From positions 4,543,501 to 4,607,500 of the forward strand of contig OY743189.1 in the NCBI GenBank assembly GCA_963555705.1: a stretch of 64,000 bases of DNA, written 5' to 3'. Position 1 is the first letter of the stretch. The number at the start of each line of letters is the position of its first letter. The translations under genes were made by a program, and so were the position numbers. The DNA is from Ligustrum vulgare. Taxonomy: Eukaryota; Streptophyta; Magnoliopsida; Lamiales; Oleaceae. Shown in pieces: positions 22,776 through 33,426 of the stretch. Under the pieces are notes generated by a model. It worked only from the letters and a program-made list of their open reading frames with translations. It did no database searches and had not been told where the DNA came from.

Positions 22776-23272
22776 GCTACAGCTTGATCTCCCCTGACCT
22801 CCCCTACTCCTTGAGGTGTTGGGAACTTTACTTTTAGATGGAGGGTGGATGAGATGGCTTGGAATTGATTTAACGTTGGCTTTCCAAGTATGGCAGTGTA
22901 CGGAGATGGAGCCCTGACTGCCACGAAGCTTGCCATCTTTGTTTTTCTTTGTGGTTCTTCTCCCAAAGACACCAGCAAATCTATAACTCCTTCAGCCCTG
23001 ACTATTCCTCCTCTGAAATCGACAAGAGGGGTGCTTACTGTCCTCAGGTGTCTAGGATCTAATCCCATTTTCTCGTAAGCTGGATAGAATAATACATCCG
23101 TAGAACTGCCTGCGTCAACTAAGGTTCACCTTACCTCATAATTTGCTATCATCATGGATATAACAATCGCATCATTGTGTGGGAAGTGAACTCCCATGAG
23201 GTCCCTATCGTTGAAAGTGATAGGCTCCTCTTGTTGGCCACTTATTTGCGTTACTTCCGGGTTACCGATACG
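22772..23272 (-). pseudogene. Tat retropepsin
   Basis: Minus-strand translation near 23140-23100 gives LVDAGSSTDVLF with an intact aspartate, then the frame 23068-22772 (MGLDPRHLRTVSTPLVDF, YTAILGKPTLNQFQAISSTL). ILGKPTLN corresponds to the ILG end of the fold. A TGA stop lies just before TLVDAGSS, probably a C-to-T change in an arginine codon. The domain is positioned between gag and reverse transcriptase, as expected for gag-pol processing. Confidence 0.85.
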
Positions 23273-23275
23273 GTC

Positions 23276-24770
23276 TCATACAGAAATCCTTTGGCGAACG
23301 TCTCGTTGGTAGGCCTTCCTCGCTGATCTACTATCTCCGAGGGAAGGTCCTCCTGAGAGGACCGCGATAACTCCTCCTTGTGGATTATTTTTCTGAAGTT
23401 GATTGCGATCGGGTGATCTCCGCTCGGGAGGGGCGTGTTGCCCTCTATCCTCCATATCTCTTTCCTTCCTAATAAATTTTCCCAAATATCCCAATCTGAT
23501 CAAGCGCTCAACTTCGTCTTTCAGTTGGTAATCCTCTGTTCGATGTCCCGGCCCCTTATGAAACCAGCAATACGCATCGTTGAAAGGGCGACGCCCATCA
23601 TCCCTTATTGGCTTTGGCCATGTAACTATGCCCTTGTGGGATACCGACATGACAGCTTCTTGTAATGAGGCGTTAATGGGCGTGTAATTCTAATATTTTC
23701 CTCGAAAATCTCTATTTGAATCCCGGACTTTCTGTTTCTTTCGATCTTCTCCGATGGGTTCTTTCACATCTTTCCACTTAGCCTGATTGTCGGTTTCTTC
23801 TTTCGCCTTCGGTGCTTCTTCGACATTGATATACTTTTCAGCCCTGGCTAATAACTCTGTGATGTCAACCGGCGGATTTTTTGTTAATGATATGAAAAAC
23901 CGCCCTTGTCTCAACCCATTTGTCAAGATCGCTGCAGATAGCTTGGGATCAAGGTTAGGGACTTCCAACGCTTCCTTGTTGTAGCGCTGTATGTAATTTC
24001 TGAGAGACTCTCCTTTTTGTTGCTTCACTGTCATTAATTGTCCACTTGTTTTTCGATACCTCTTGATGCTAGCAAAATTTTCAAGGAAACAATCAGAGAA
24101 GCTTCCAAAACTAGAGATGGAATTGGGGGGCAATTGAGAGAACCAAGTTTGTGCACTCCCTTTCAGAGTAGTTAGGAATACTCGACAGGTTATAGGGTCG
24201 GGGAAGCCATAAAGTAACATCATACTGTCGAAGCGTTCATGGTGTTCTTTAGGGTTAGATACCCCATCATACTCCGGCAGACTAGGCAACTTGAAACTTC
24301 TCGGAAGGGGTTCATCCAGGATTTCTTGTGTGAACGGGTTGGTTCTTTTTTTCTGTTCTCGAGATTCATCTGGGTAGGAATAGTCCACTGTTCGAACATC
24401 TGTTCGCCGGTGGCTCACTTCTGGTGGGTCATCGGGCTCGGTTTCCCCGCTCCCTTCATGGGTCCTCAAATTCACCTCGGTTGGTTGTAGAGTGGGGGCG
24501 TTTGGACCAGCAATGTCTCCACGTCGATCCTGGACTTCTCTTGCAGTGAGTGCAGGAGCCACCGCCACTCGAATCATTTCGTTGATTTGTTCAGTCGTGT
24601 GGACCGCTGTGTGCGTCTCTTGTTGCAAAGGCGCTTCACCAAGATTTCCTTCTGCATGTGGTGCATTCTCCTGTGCTGTTTCACGATTTGGTTGTTGAGG
24701 GACACGAGTTTCTCATGGGCCTTCGTCCGAAGTTCTTCGAGTTGTTACCATTTTCTTCTACGTGCCCCAT
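23276..24770 (-). pseudogene. Tat gag (capsid and zinc-knuckle-like region)
   Basis: The largest piece, 24628-23690 (312 codons), has the retrotransposon capsid core: DGVSNPKEHHERFDSMM, YGFPDPITCRVFLTTLKGSA, TWFSQLPPNSI and TVKQQKGESLRNYIQRYN. The probable original start is the ATG at 24770-24768, just past the primer-binding site, with a frameshift before the long frame. A second piece, 23650-23276, contains the Tat-type knuckle CWFHKGPGHRTEDYQLK, where the last cysteine of the C-x2-H-x4-H-x4-C pattern is tyrosine. Gag normally packages element RNA. The frame between the pieces is broken at 23650-23690. Confidence 0.88.
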
Positions 24771-24784
24771 GGTGGGCGCCAAAC

Positions 24785-25244
24785 CGTTGATGTAAATTTT
24801 TAATTAGTAAAAAAAAATGAATGTCCTCCCCCTTCCTCGAAATCTCTCCTCCATTTGTAGGAGCTCCCCTCTGATTTCCTCTTCCTTCCTTTTCGCTAGC
24901 ATTGGTCTTCCTTTCCTTCTGTATGTAGCCCATGATCTTCCTTTCATTCGCTGTGTAGCCCATGATCATACTTTCCTTATGTGCACGCTGAATCATCAGG
25001 CAATCCCCCCCATCAACGTACATTAACCACGAATATTAATCCCAATTTTGCTGAACTCATGGGACAAACCCGAAATAGATCCTTAATTTATTTAACATTC
25101 CTTTATGTGCGGCCCAATCATTGTAATTATATTTATGTATGATCGTAGCATTCCATTGGTAGATACGGAGCTTGGACTTTTTATCGTATTGGGCCTCAAA
25201 AGGGGCCCACCAGTATTTGGGCTTGTTTAGTTATAACCATTACA
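24785..25244 (-). repeat. 5' LTR of the Tat element, with primer-binding site
   Basis: This 460 bp copy is the pair of 14676-15132. Inside it, minus strand, comes TTTGGCGCCCACC (about 24771-24783), a TGGCGCC-type primer-binding site used by Tat/Athila elements. Differences from the other LTR are numerous: short insertions in the A-run near 24815 and more than twenty substitutions, marking an old insertion. Confidence 0.9.
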
Positions 25245-26120
25245 CCACCCTATCCCCCCCACCCGGCTTCACCCTATCCAAAATGTCACAGTTGGTAACA
25301 CAAAGTAATAGTCTTGTCACAATTATAAATTTAGTAGCAAATTTCGATACGCCGCCCAACCCACCAACCTGCACAAGGTCACAATTCGTTCGCACAAACT
25401 AGTAGTTTGGTCAAATGCAGCCACAGTTAGGTCACAATTGGTCATACAATGTCACAATTGGGTTACATTTACAAATTTAATTGCAAAATTCATCCACCCA
25501 TCGACCCCTGTCGGTCCACCAATCCCACCTCACCCCACCCCACCCGCGAAGTCACAAATTGATCACATAAAATCACATTTCGTTCCCCGCCACCACACCC
25601 CCACCCTATCCACTCTAAAAGTGATTCTTTTTTTTTTCCCGATGCTTTCCCACCCATCCACCCCTGTCCCACCCCACCCCATCCCATAAATGATTTTTTG
25701 ATTCTCGATATTTTTCCACCTCACCCACCCCGCCTCGTCCCACTCGACATCACCCGCAAAGTTTGTCACGCAAAGTCACAAATCACAATTACAAATTTAA
25801 TCGCAAATTTCACCGCAACCCCACAAAACCCAACATAACTCCACCCCACATGTAAAGTCACATTTGGTAACACAAAATCAAAATTTAGTCACAATTAAAA
25901 TTTTAGTTGTAAAATTCACCCCACCCCACCCCACCTGACATGCCAAGTCATAACTGGTCATACAAAGTCATAATTCGGTACAATTACAAATTTAGTTGCA
26001 AAACCCCACCCCACCCAAGTCACGTCCAAAGTCACAGTTCGTTACACGAAGTGACATTGGTCACACAAGGTCACAATTCTCACTTTTCATTATTCTCTCG
26101 TTTTTTCATCTGTTTGTGCT
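25245..26120. repeat. C-rich degenerate repeat, right half
   Basis: This continues the repeat of 13771-14675. The same phrases recur (GTCACAATTGGTCATACAAT, CAAATTTAGTTGCAAAA, CACCCCACCCCACC), though C-runs are shorter than in the left half. Open frames rich in proline, or in tryptophan-glycine on the reverse, are repeat artefacts. Confidence 0.7.
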
Positions 26121-26470
26121 CAATACGCAGATAAATTATTCTCTCATTTCTTATCTGCTTGTGCTAAAAAAAATCCGCAAAAAATATACAAATCTCAACT
26201 AAAAGATTTCATTCGCTACTTCTTATCGGTAAGCTGATTTAGCAATATTTATTATACTGTATTTAATTTTGTTCTCGTTGTGTTAAACTTATTCATCAGA
26301 TCTATAAATTCAGTAACCAAAAATTAATGAAAAAATCATATATTGTTAATTTTTTAGTTAATAATAATTATAGATCTATAATTATGTAGACTAAACAATT
26401 AAAATTAATATGGTGAAGTGTGATTTTTATCGGTTTAGTAACAATATTAGAAAGAATTGAACATTAGAGC
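26121..26470. other. Intergenic between repeat and MULE; nothing coding
   Basis: The first part looks like transcribed leader sequence. TTCTTATCG/GTAAGCTG near 26222-26236 could be a splice donor, but no coding exon follows. The remainder is AT-rich with no recognised feature up to the GGTCCGG palindromes that mark the MULE end. Confidence 0.4.
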
Positions 26471-26934
26471 GGAAAAAAGGTGCCTGCAATGGTCCGGTCG
26501 GACCATTGCATTGGTCCGGCCAGACCCTATAATGGTCCGGCCGGACCATTGCAGGTTCCGGCCGGACCATTTCAAAAATAATTATTCTAACATATTTTTT
26601 TACATTATAAATAAATTATAAAATTCTAAATAATTTTTTTATTCTTAATATTATTTATCATATGTTACAAAAATAATTTCATTACTAAATAATGTCATAA
26701 TGTGTTAATAATAATTACAAATAAGATATGTAATTATAATTTCATAATTTCTTAATAAAAATGAATTAATAATTTCATAATAATTAGAAATAAGATATGT
26801 AATTATAATTTCATAATGCAAATAACAAATTTATTAATAATATCAAAATAAATATAATTAAATAATGTTTAATTTTCCTACTTGTTCATTTACGTGCGGT
26901 AGTCTACAATGTAGAATGATTAAATATTGCGGAA
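26471..26934 (+). repeat. Left terminal inverted repeat of the MULE
   Basis: The outer 110 bp carries four GGTCCGG-type palindromes, the best being GGTCCGGCCGGACC at about 26534-26547. An AT-rich part follows that matches the right end inverted (for example AAATAAGATATGTAATTATA). The inner limit is at ATATTGCGG near 26934, after which another GGTCCGGCCGGACC occurs. Confidence 0.75.
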
Positions 26935-27059
26935 GCATGGTCCGGCCGGACCGAGGCTCCGGCTCGACAACTATTTTTTTTACAATTATTTTTTATCAGT
27001 TACTCTGATTTTCCTTAACTTGTTGTTTTGAAATTTTATTATTTTTAATTAATGCAAAT

Positions 27060-29386
27060 ATGGCTTTCGTACCAGTTTCTTATTTTGGTGAATTCGTGGT
27101 TGATGAAAATCTGCGATGGTCATGGAAATATACAAGTGATCAAAACATTTCTGTAATTTTGTTAACTCCAGGTATGTCATTTACAGACATGTACAGCAAA
27201 CTACAAGATCAACTCGAAGTTAATCCATCTGAATATGATATGAAATTTGGATTTCTATATAACTCTAATTCTACTGTTGCATTGCCACCCTTGTTTGTTA
27301 CTTCTGATGTGCAAATTACGTGGTTAATTGAGGCGAATAAAAAGGAAACTATTCCTCTCTGTGTAACTTTAGTACGAAAGGATACCCCCGATAATCAGAA
27401 TGAAGAATTCGATGGTGGGGATCAGAATGTGAATGATATTTGGGACACATTAGAAATAGTTCGTGAGGATGATGATGTTATCCCTGATACAGTTCCTCTT
27501 ATCACCCATAGAGGTCACGATGTAGTCGGAGACAATCAGAAGGACATTCCATTTACAAACAATGATCTGATTAATTTATCCAGACGTCAACATGAGCACT
27601 TCGAGAACTCACAGGCTGGGCCGAGTTCACGATCGACTAATTGTTCACGTGTGGTTCCAGATGATGAAGATTTGGAAGTCCAGCAATTATTTAATACCAA
27701 GCAAGATCTCCAAGAAGCGGTGCACAGTATTGCACTTAAGCACAATTTCGAGTTTAAAGTGAAGAAGTCAGACAGGAGTACCTACACAATTGTCTGTGTA
27801 GTTGATAATTGTAGTTGGCGTCTGCGAGCAACGAGGATGGACACAAACCAATTCTTCATAGTTCGCAAGTATGCATGAGAGCATACTTGTCAAGTGGACA
27901 TTCGTCGAAATGATTACAGACAAGCTCGTTCCTGGTTTATAGGACGACAGATAATGCATAAGTTTGATGACCCAAGGACTATTTACAGACCCAGAGACAT
28001 CATTAACGATGTGCAGAGATATTTTGGGGTGACCATGAGCTATTAGAAGGCCTGGAAGGCTAGAGAATGTGCGTTAGAGGATTTAATGGGTTCACCCGAG
28101 GAAAGTTATGCGAAATTAGCCAGGTATTGTCATAACATGTTGAGAACTAATCCTGGTTCGACATTCTTTATTGAGGCTGACGATGACAACCGCTTCAAGT
28201 ATTTTTTCATGGCTCTTGGATAATGTATAAATGGATTTAGAAGATCGATGCGACCTCTAATTCTAGTAGATGGTACAACATTGAAAGCTATATATGAAGG
28301 GAAGTTAATTATTGCTACATGTCAAGATGCCAACATTAAAATATACCCTCTTACGTTCGGCATAGTGGATAGCGAAAATGATCTAGCGATGAATTGGTTT
28401 TTCTAAAAGTTGAGGGAAGTAATTGGAGATGTCCATGAGCTTGCTTTTATAACTGATCGCGGAAATTCTATCATAAATGGTATAGCTGAAGTTTTTCCCG
28501 AGGCACACCACGATTATTGCATGTACCATATACAAGGAAATTTGAAGACGACGTACCGTGGTACTGGGATCGTTGCCTTGTTTAAGAGAGTGGCAGAGGC
28601 TTACAATTTTGAAGATTATAATAAGTTCATGATCGAAATAGATAACAAGAGTAAGAAAGCCTCGGAGAACTTAATAGATAAATTGGGGATTCAACATTGG
28701 GCACGGTGTCAATTTCCAGGACGTCGATACAATATGATGACGTCAAATAATGTGGAGTCTTTGAATGCATTATTTAAGAAGGATCGAGAGTTACCAATTT
28801 TGGCAATGATTGAGAACATTAGGGAGAAGTTACAGGTTTGGTTTCACGATAGACATGAGGAATCTCAATCATGCACATCTTATCTCACCCTGCCATGGAA
28901 ACTAAACTCTTCAAGACATTAGACCTGGCTAGAAGGGTTGGCGTGGAGCCACTGGATCAGTTTAGATTCAACGTTGTATGCGGACGTAATGTTGGTTATG
29001 TTGTGCACTTGAATGACAACACGTGCACGTGTAGACAGTTTCAGCTTGAGCGCTTTCCATGCGCTCATGCAGTTGCAGTTGCTAGACATAGGGGCTTTTC
29101 ACCACAGTCATTATCAACTGAGTACTATATCACTGCTTTGTGGAGAGAAGCATATGCTGAGACTATATTTCCTCTACCAAATGAGGGTGAGTGGGAACTT
29201 CCCGAACACTTGCTCCCGCTTGATAATTTACTGCCACCGAATATCCGAAGACGTACTCATGGACGTGTACGTACGTCTAGAATACCATCTACTGGAGAGC
29301 TTCCCAGACTGCGAAAGTGCGGCAGGTGCGGCGCAGTCGGTCATACTCGCCAAACTTGTACTAGTCAAATTCCCTTGAATAATTAA
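27060..29386 (+). pseudogene. MULE transposase (MuDR-A type), inactivated
   Basis: The frame from ATG 27060 has an N-terminal domain (residues 1-110), an acidic linker and a MuDR DNA-binding domain (VQQLFNTKQDLQEAVHSIAL). Next comes the DDE core: ILVDGTTLKAIYEG, FITDRGNSI, a YCMYHIQGNLK helix and NNVESLNALF. A SWIM zinc finger (CTCRQFQLERFPCAHAVAV) and a CCHC knuckle (CGRCGAVGHTRQTC) end the protein. Four in-frame stops lie at 27876, 28044, 28221 and 28404. A frameshift near 28871-28922 moves the C-terminal part to another frame, which ends at 29386. DDE residues themselves are preserved. The family cuts and pastes the element via its inverted repeats. No intron explains the stops. Confidence 0.93.
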
Positions 29387-30210
29387 TTTTATTACTATTA
29401 AAACTTTTACTGCAATTGTGGTGTTGTTGATAATAAATTATCTTATTTTGTCTATGTTAATAAAGTTCGTGAATTGCTTATTATACGATGAAAGATGATA
29501 AATGTTTCTTGGGGAAAAAAAGATATTTTAGGGTTTAGGGTATAGTTTTCTATTTTGGGGTTTAGGGTTTATATATATATATATATATATACACACTATT
29601 TTTTTGTTCCAAAAAATATATTGTTATATATACTTGTGAGGCAATTTATTCAACTAAAGAAATTGACAAATAAAAACTATAATAAATAAATTGACAGTAA
29701 TAAAGAAATTGACAAATAAATATATATACACAATTACATATAAAAACTATATTGACACAATTACATATATACACAATTACAGTATTAGTCAGATTCCCTT
29801 GAATAATTAATTTTATCACTATTAAAACTTTTACTGTAATTGTGGTGTTGTTGATAATAAATTATCTTATTTTGTCTATGTTAATAAAGTTCGTGAATTT
29901 CTTATTATACGATGAAAGATGATAAATGTTTCTTGGGAAAAAAAAGATATTTTAGGGTTTATGGTATAATTTTCTATTTTGGGGTTTGAGGTTTAGGGTA
30001 TAGTTGTCTATTTTGGGGTTTGGGGTTTAGGGTTTAGGGTTTATATATATATATATATATACTATATTTTTGTTCCAAAAAATATATTTTTATCTATACT
30101 TGTGAGGCAATTTATTCAACTAAAGAAATTGAAAATTTAAATAATAAATAAATTGACCGTAATAAAAAAATTGACAAATAAATATATATACACAATTACA
30201 TATAAAAACT
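29363..30210. repeat. 424 bp tandem duplication downstream of the transposase
   Basis: The segment starting AGTCAAATTCCCTTGAATAA at 29363 repeats from 29787 (AGTCAGATTCCC...), so the duplication includes the last codons and stop of the transposase. Each copy contains a run like GGGTTTAGGGTTTATATATA; the second has three TTTAGGG units near 30020. It forms the spacer between the two convergent MULE genes. Confidence 0.8.
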
Positions 30211-31093
30211 ATATTTTTACATTACTAAATCTTATGGATCACAATTATAGGTAAATAAATCAGTAGCCAACTTTATTCTCCACTTCTGTATATGTTCTTG
30301 ATTGATCATCTTGACATCTCGTCCGATGCTCAAGAACTCAATATATTTTATTGCAAAAATCCCGCAATCTCCACTGTAAGTTAAAAAAAAAAAAACTTTA
30401 GTGAAATAAATGAATATAGTTAAGAATTTAATTAAATACTAGAATACAAGTATAAGAAATTTTACTTGACACCTTGTTTGGAAATTCCCTTGATCCTCTC
30501 AATGGCTAGTACATCGACATGAATTCCAGCACACTTAACCATTAGAGGAACAATGAATGCCAAGGGCATCAGAGTTTCCTAGAGCTGGGTCTCTGTGAAA
30601 CAACCATGTTCGGAGTCGTACACATACATCTTCGATTCGGCGAACACGACCTCAACAGCAATGATGTGCGAGTTCCTAATCATCGAAATATTGATGTGTG
30701 TACAACCCGTCCACGACTGGCCACACACGGGCTCTGCCCCTACCACGTAGTCCAACATGTAATCTGGAAACACGTACGAGGTAGGGTTGCTTTCGAACAT
30801 TGAGTACTCAATGTCGACAGCGTTTTTAAAGCCGCAACACAAGATCACTCGCCCGGGAAAGCCGAACGATTTCGGGTACCTACTAGCCCGATCGCGCAGC
30901 AACTCCATCGCAAGATCAACATGCTACAACATAAAATATAAGCGAATTAAATATTATTTAATCAACAAATAATATAGTGAGTTCACATAATTACGATTAT
31001 GCACTCACATCATCGGCAAGCCAAGCTCCGCTTCTGAGGACTATTGCGAACCAATCTTTGGCATCCGATATTGTTGTCTTCCCAATGGCGAAG

Positions 31094-33279
31094 TGATAAG
31101 CGTATTTTATACACTTATTTGTATGTCTAAATTAGGATTAATTATTGTCGTTTGAGAATATTTGCTATTTAACTTATGTTTATTTGTTTACTTTTCAGAA
31201 AATGTCCCAATTGAAGAAGAATGAAGCAATTAATGGAAAAACGCACAAGTGGATGTTAATTAAAGCTAAATTGGACAAGTGAGGAGTTTGTGACAACAAC
31301 CGGGAAACCTACATGGTGCCAAAGAGAATAAATCAGAGGTTGGAGGACCTAATTGAAGGAATTAAGAGCTTAAATGGGCAAATCAAGAAGAAGATAAAGT
31401 TTGGGGACTAAATCGCAACAATTGAAAGTGGAGGACTACGACTGCAATTAAAGAACGGGGACTAACTTGTTCAGTCGCGAAAAGAGCGAAGTCGCGATCG
31501 CTGGTTGCAGACCACGTGATCGCGAGAAGGTGTTAAATTACAACCCGAGAGTTTGTGGGTCTTCCACGCGATCGCCTGCCATAAGCCTGCGCGATCGCGT
31601 GGCTTTCCGGCTGGGCCGACTGTGGGCTTTTTCTCGCGACTTTTATCAGACTTTTCTTGTTTTGACCTAGGTTTTTTCCAAAACCTATATATACAACATA
31701 AGAGGCACGAAAATCAGACCTTTGCCTCTCCATAGAACGAGCCACAACAGAGATTTTACATCAAATTCTTGGGGAATTAAGCATCGCAAAGGGGCGTGAA
31801 TTGAAGATAATTGAAGAATTGAGACTTGGTGCATGCTTTCCTTTCTTCTTATTGTTTAGAGATGGCAAAAAAATCCGATCCGCCCCGTCGAACCGTCGAC
31901 CCGATCCGATCCGAAAAAATCCCGATCCGTGGATCGACGGATCGAGATTTTTGTGATCCGCCCCGATCCGAAAATTCACGGAGCGGATTTGGATCGGGGC
32001 TAATCCGATCCGCCCCGATCCGCGATCCGAAATTTTTTTTTAATATAATTTTTTTATCATGTATAAAAATCTAATATTATAAATTTTGTAGCAAACTTTA
32101 ATTTTTGGGAATAACCTGCAATCTTTGCATTTTAAAGAAAACACATTTTTCATGTTCTTCATTTGAAGAAAGAATTACAATAAGTGATGGTAAAAAAACT
32201 CGATCCGTTAAATCGCCGAATCGGCCTCTATACGTCTCGTTTCAATAAAATAAATAAAATTTAATAAAAAAATAAATTTTCTAAATTTTTTATAAAAGAT
32301 TTAATTTAAAATATATTTTAAAAAATTAAAAAAATAAAAAAAAATAAATTTTTTTTTTGGCGGATCGGTCCACGGATCGGTGGACCGATCCGCCCCGATC
32401 CGTGGACCGATCCGAACCCGATCCGCCCCGACCCGACCCTAAATTTGACGGATCGCGGGGCGGATCCAGATCGGGCAAAAAAATCTCGGGGCGGGGGCGG
32501 GGTCCGATCCGCCCCGATCTGCCCCGTTGCCATCTCTATTATTGTTTTCAATGAACGTTTTACTTTATTGTTTATGCTTTTTAATCATGATGTGTAACTA
32601 AATATAACGTTGGGATGAACGATGTAGCCTAGTTAATTATTTTAATTCCAAATTCCTTTATTTTAGTAATTCATTGCATGTATTGATTTATTATTGTTCT
32701 TAATGCTTGAATTGCTTGATCACCAATTCATGATTTATTGAGTTATTTCCATAATCCGAGAGGTGAGTTAATAATTTAGAACGTGGTAATAAATCCAGTA
32801 ATTGAACAAGAGATAGAGATATACTCGTGTTATTATTGCGGTCGTGTGTGAATTTTTGCGTGTTATGCATCTAGATAAGGAATATTCGGACCCTCTGTAG
32901 AGATACATGGTTGACTTATTTAGGTAGAATTGATTTAAACTCGAGAGAGGAATTTCAATATACATTAGTGAATTCGACCGAATGCATATTTAGAAAATAA
33001 AATCTGGAATTGGAATTGATTTAATTGGCTAGGTGAAATCGTGAATCCCAACCACTTTACAATCATAATTGAAAACAAAACAATTTCACAATACTTTTTA
33101 ATTCATCTTCTTAGTTTTAATATAAAACATAAAATTCATTTGTCTGTTCAAATAAAGTTTAGAACTAAAATATTTCGGTAATTAATAGCAGTCCTCGTGG
33201 GAGTGATAATCCGGACTCTAAGGTCCACTTTATTACTTGATTGCGATATCGTACACTTGCGATCTCAAATTGCACAACA
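31094..33279 (+). repeat. 5' LTR of Athila copy 1 (contains a hAT MITE)
   Basis: It begins TGATAAGCGTATTTTATACA and ends TGCACAACA. The MITE at 31857-32538 accounts for its greater length compared with the 3' LTR. It contains four GCGATCGC-type palindromes between about 31494 and 31600 and a possible TATA box (AACCTATATATACAAC at about 31681-31696). The open frames across it are the same in both LTRs and look like chance. Confidence 0.95.
31857..32538. mobile_element. Non-autonomous hAT element (GC-rich family), in Athila LTR
   Basis: The ends are TAGAGATGGCAA and TTGCCATCTCTA, and the duplication TTATTGTT lies at 31849-31856 and 32539-32546. Subterminal regions are dense in GATCCG/CGGATC (for example CCGATCCGCCCCGATCCG), and the middle is AT-rich. 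The sister LTR at about 39713-39730 has the uninterrupted site with one TTATTGTT, which proves the insertion. No coding capacity. Confidence 0.97.
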
Positions 33280-33426
33280 AGTTTTTGGCGCCGTTGCCGG
33301 GGACTGTTAATTAATATCGATACTCATTAGTTATTATTTTACTTTGAACTTTATTTTGCTTATTTTTATTTTTATTTTTATATTATTTTTCAGTTTTTGT
33401 TTTTAATTTTTGTTTTATTTAATTTA

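Larger units (their letters stand above)
14676..25244 (-). mobile_element. Complete Tat-lineage Ty3/gypsy retrotransposon
   Basis: The element is about 10.6 kb, including a 1 kb MITE. It has 457-460 bp LTRs (14676-15132 and 24785-25244) and the 5-bp sequence CCACC on both outer sides (14671-14675, 25245-25249). That duplication lies in C-rich sequence, so by itself it is weak. On the minus strand the order is LTR, TGGCGCC primer-binding site, gag, protease, reverse transcriptase, RNase H, a second RNase H, integrase, 50-bp tandem repeats, an antisense gene, polypurine tract, LTR. The extra RNase H plus an antisense ORF before the 3' LTR identify the Tat group (Ogre/Retand/Grande relatives). 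The LTRs differ at roughly 5% of sites by eye, so this is an old copy. All coding parts carry stops or frameshifts. Confidence 0.9.

Noticed and set aside
29530..30045. Telomere or subtelomere, from TTTAGGG runs
   Set aside because: Only a few units are present, inside a duplicated spacer of the MULE; this is not a telomeric array.
31467..31745. Small ORFs conserved in both Athila LTRs (31467-31670 and 39337-39540)
   Set aside because: Their identity follows from LTR identity; they overlap on both strands and include palindromes, with no recognised domain.
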